Part shown: in pieces, positions 63,855-64,000 of the stretch | How positions within the stretch are numbered: position 1 is the first letter of the stretch | How the letters are laid out: each line of letters starts with the position of its first letter | Notes under the pieces: model-generated | What the model was told of the DNA's origin: nothing | What the model saw: the letters and a program-made list of their open reading frames with translations, nothing else | Databases searched by the model: none | Translations under genes and position numbers: made by a program | DNA from: Euwallacea fornicatus | Taxonomy: Eukaryota; Arthropoda; Insecta; Coleoptera; Curculionidae | Direction of reading: 5' to 3' | DNA: 64,000 nucleotides | Assembly: GCF_040115645.1 (NCBI RefSeq) | Contig: NW_027096019.1 | Coordinates: 186,001 to 250,000 of the forward strand

Positions 63855-64000
63855 TTGTATCTTGGTGAGTTTTCTAGAAAACGAGTAATTTATGTGCTCA
63901 AACACACATCTTTCGTGACTTTTCAAGTTTTGAACCTACGTAACTTCGGCAAATGAGCTCCAACTACCTTCAAAATTTGACCACAGAATCACCTCGACGA
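63855..64000 (+). repeat. Partial 368th monomer cut by the window edge
   Basis: The last 146 bp match monomer positions 1-146 of a type B copy (ttttctaga, tgctcaaa, aagttttg, cctacgt, caactaccttc). The truncation is at the window border and not biological, so the array continues to the right. Base 1 also begins in full satellite, so the array presumably continues to the left. Confidence 0.97.

Larger units (their letters stand above)
1..64000 (+). repeat. 174-bp satellite DNA array filling the whole window
   Basis: The phrase ttgtatcttggtgag, or a one-base variant, recurs every 174 bp from base 1 to base 63855. Starts checked at 1, 175, 349, 6091, 12007, 17053, 42279 and 63855 fit 174 x n exactly once four 1-bp deletions are allowed, giving 367 whole monomers and one partial. 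Every copy is in the same orientation. No stretch of non-satellite sequence was found, so every part of the window is accounted for. Neighbouring monomers differ at roughly a tenth of positions, while higher-order copies are almost identical. Known families with this architecture are centromeric or pericentromeric satellites of plants and animals. Centromere identity is inferred and would depend on CENH3/CENP-A occupancy. No gene is expected or seen. The plus orientation is arbitrary. Confidence 0.99.

Noticed and set aside
1..64000. Repeat-protein gene, since 174 is a multiple of three
   Set aside because: All monomer forms carry stop codons, for example tga at positions 100-102 in types A and B or later in D and E, so no frame stays open through consecutive monomers.
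1..64000. CRISPR array
   Set aside because: There is a regular period but no unique spacers: the whole 174 bp is repeated, repeats are far too long, and no cas genes are present.
1..64000. Known satellites: human alpha satellite, Arabidopsis 178-bp repeat, rice and maize centromere repeats, telomere repeat, 5S rDNA
   Set aside because: No resemblance to the sequences of these families as I recall them, and the unit length differs. A search of satellite databases and plant genomes with the monomer would be decisive for assigning the family.

Overview
The window is one uninterrupted tandem satellite-DNA array. It reads as 367 complete head-to-tail monomers of 174 bp plus a 146-bp partial copy at the right edge, all in one orientation. 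Four monomers are 173 bp, and all four share the same single-base deletion. I found no protein-coding gene, RNA gene, transposon, CRISPR array, telomere repeat or unique sequence anywhere. The first monomer is about 40% GC by hand count.

This is eukaryotic constitutive heterochromatin, most likely a centromeric or pericentromeric satellite. The grounds are the nucleosome-sized monomer, tens of kilobases without interruption, higher-order repeat (HOR) structure and near-identical distant copies. A flowering plant is my best guess because monomer length and variable local HORs fit plant centromere arrays. I do not recognise the family and it does not match the well-known satellites I can recall, so species and chromosomal location remain inference.

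Layout, with monomers starting at ttgtatcttg: 1-2262 mixed monomers; 2263-5568 an 8-monomer block present twice, 11 monomers apart; 4525-12006 two tandem HOR units of 22 and 21 monomers; 11137-12876 a 5-monomer tandem duplication; 12877-15660 mixed monomers; 15661-25226 four related units carrying the 1-bp deletion, spaced 16, 14 and 11 monomers; 25227-41408 a different HOR family with units of 25, 15, 27 and 22 monomers; 41409-55676 five units with a nearly constant 10-monomer core and a variable tail; 55677-59852 two units of 13 and 11 monomers; 60375-63854 two units of 9 and 11 monomers.

Monomers are mosaics. The left part (about 1-100) is nearly constant apart from a few diagnostic bases. 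The right part (about 101-170) comes in five main forms, called here A (caaatcgcttc, then caacgagctctttcacac), B (caactaccttc, then gacgagctctttaacatg), C (caaagtttgaccacagg, then gacgagtaatttaacacg), D (ttgcttaaaaaattgatc) and E (ttccgtcaaaaattgatc). The order of left and right variants defines the HORs. HOR copies differ almost only by gain or loss of whole monomers, and several carry a chimeric monomer at the junction. That is the footprint of in-register unequal exchange or conversion. Nothing suggests a gene-based system; the interest lies in the array's structure, its conserved short dyad and its traceable recombination history.
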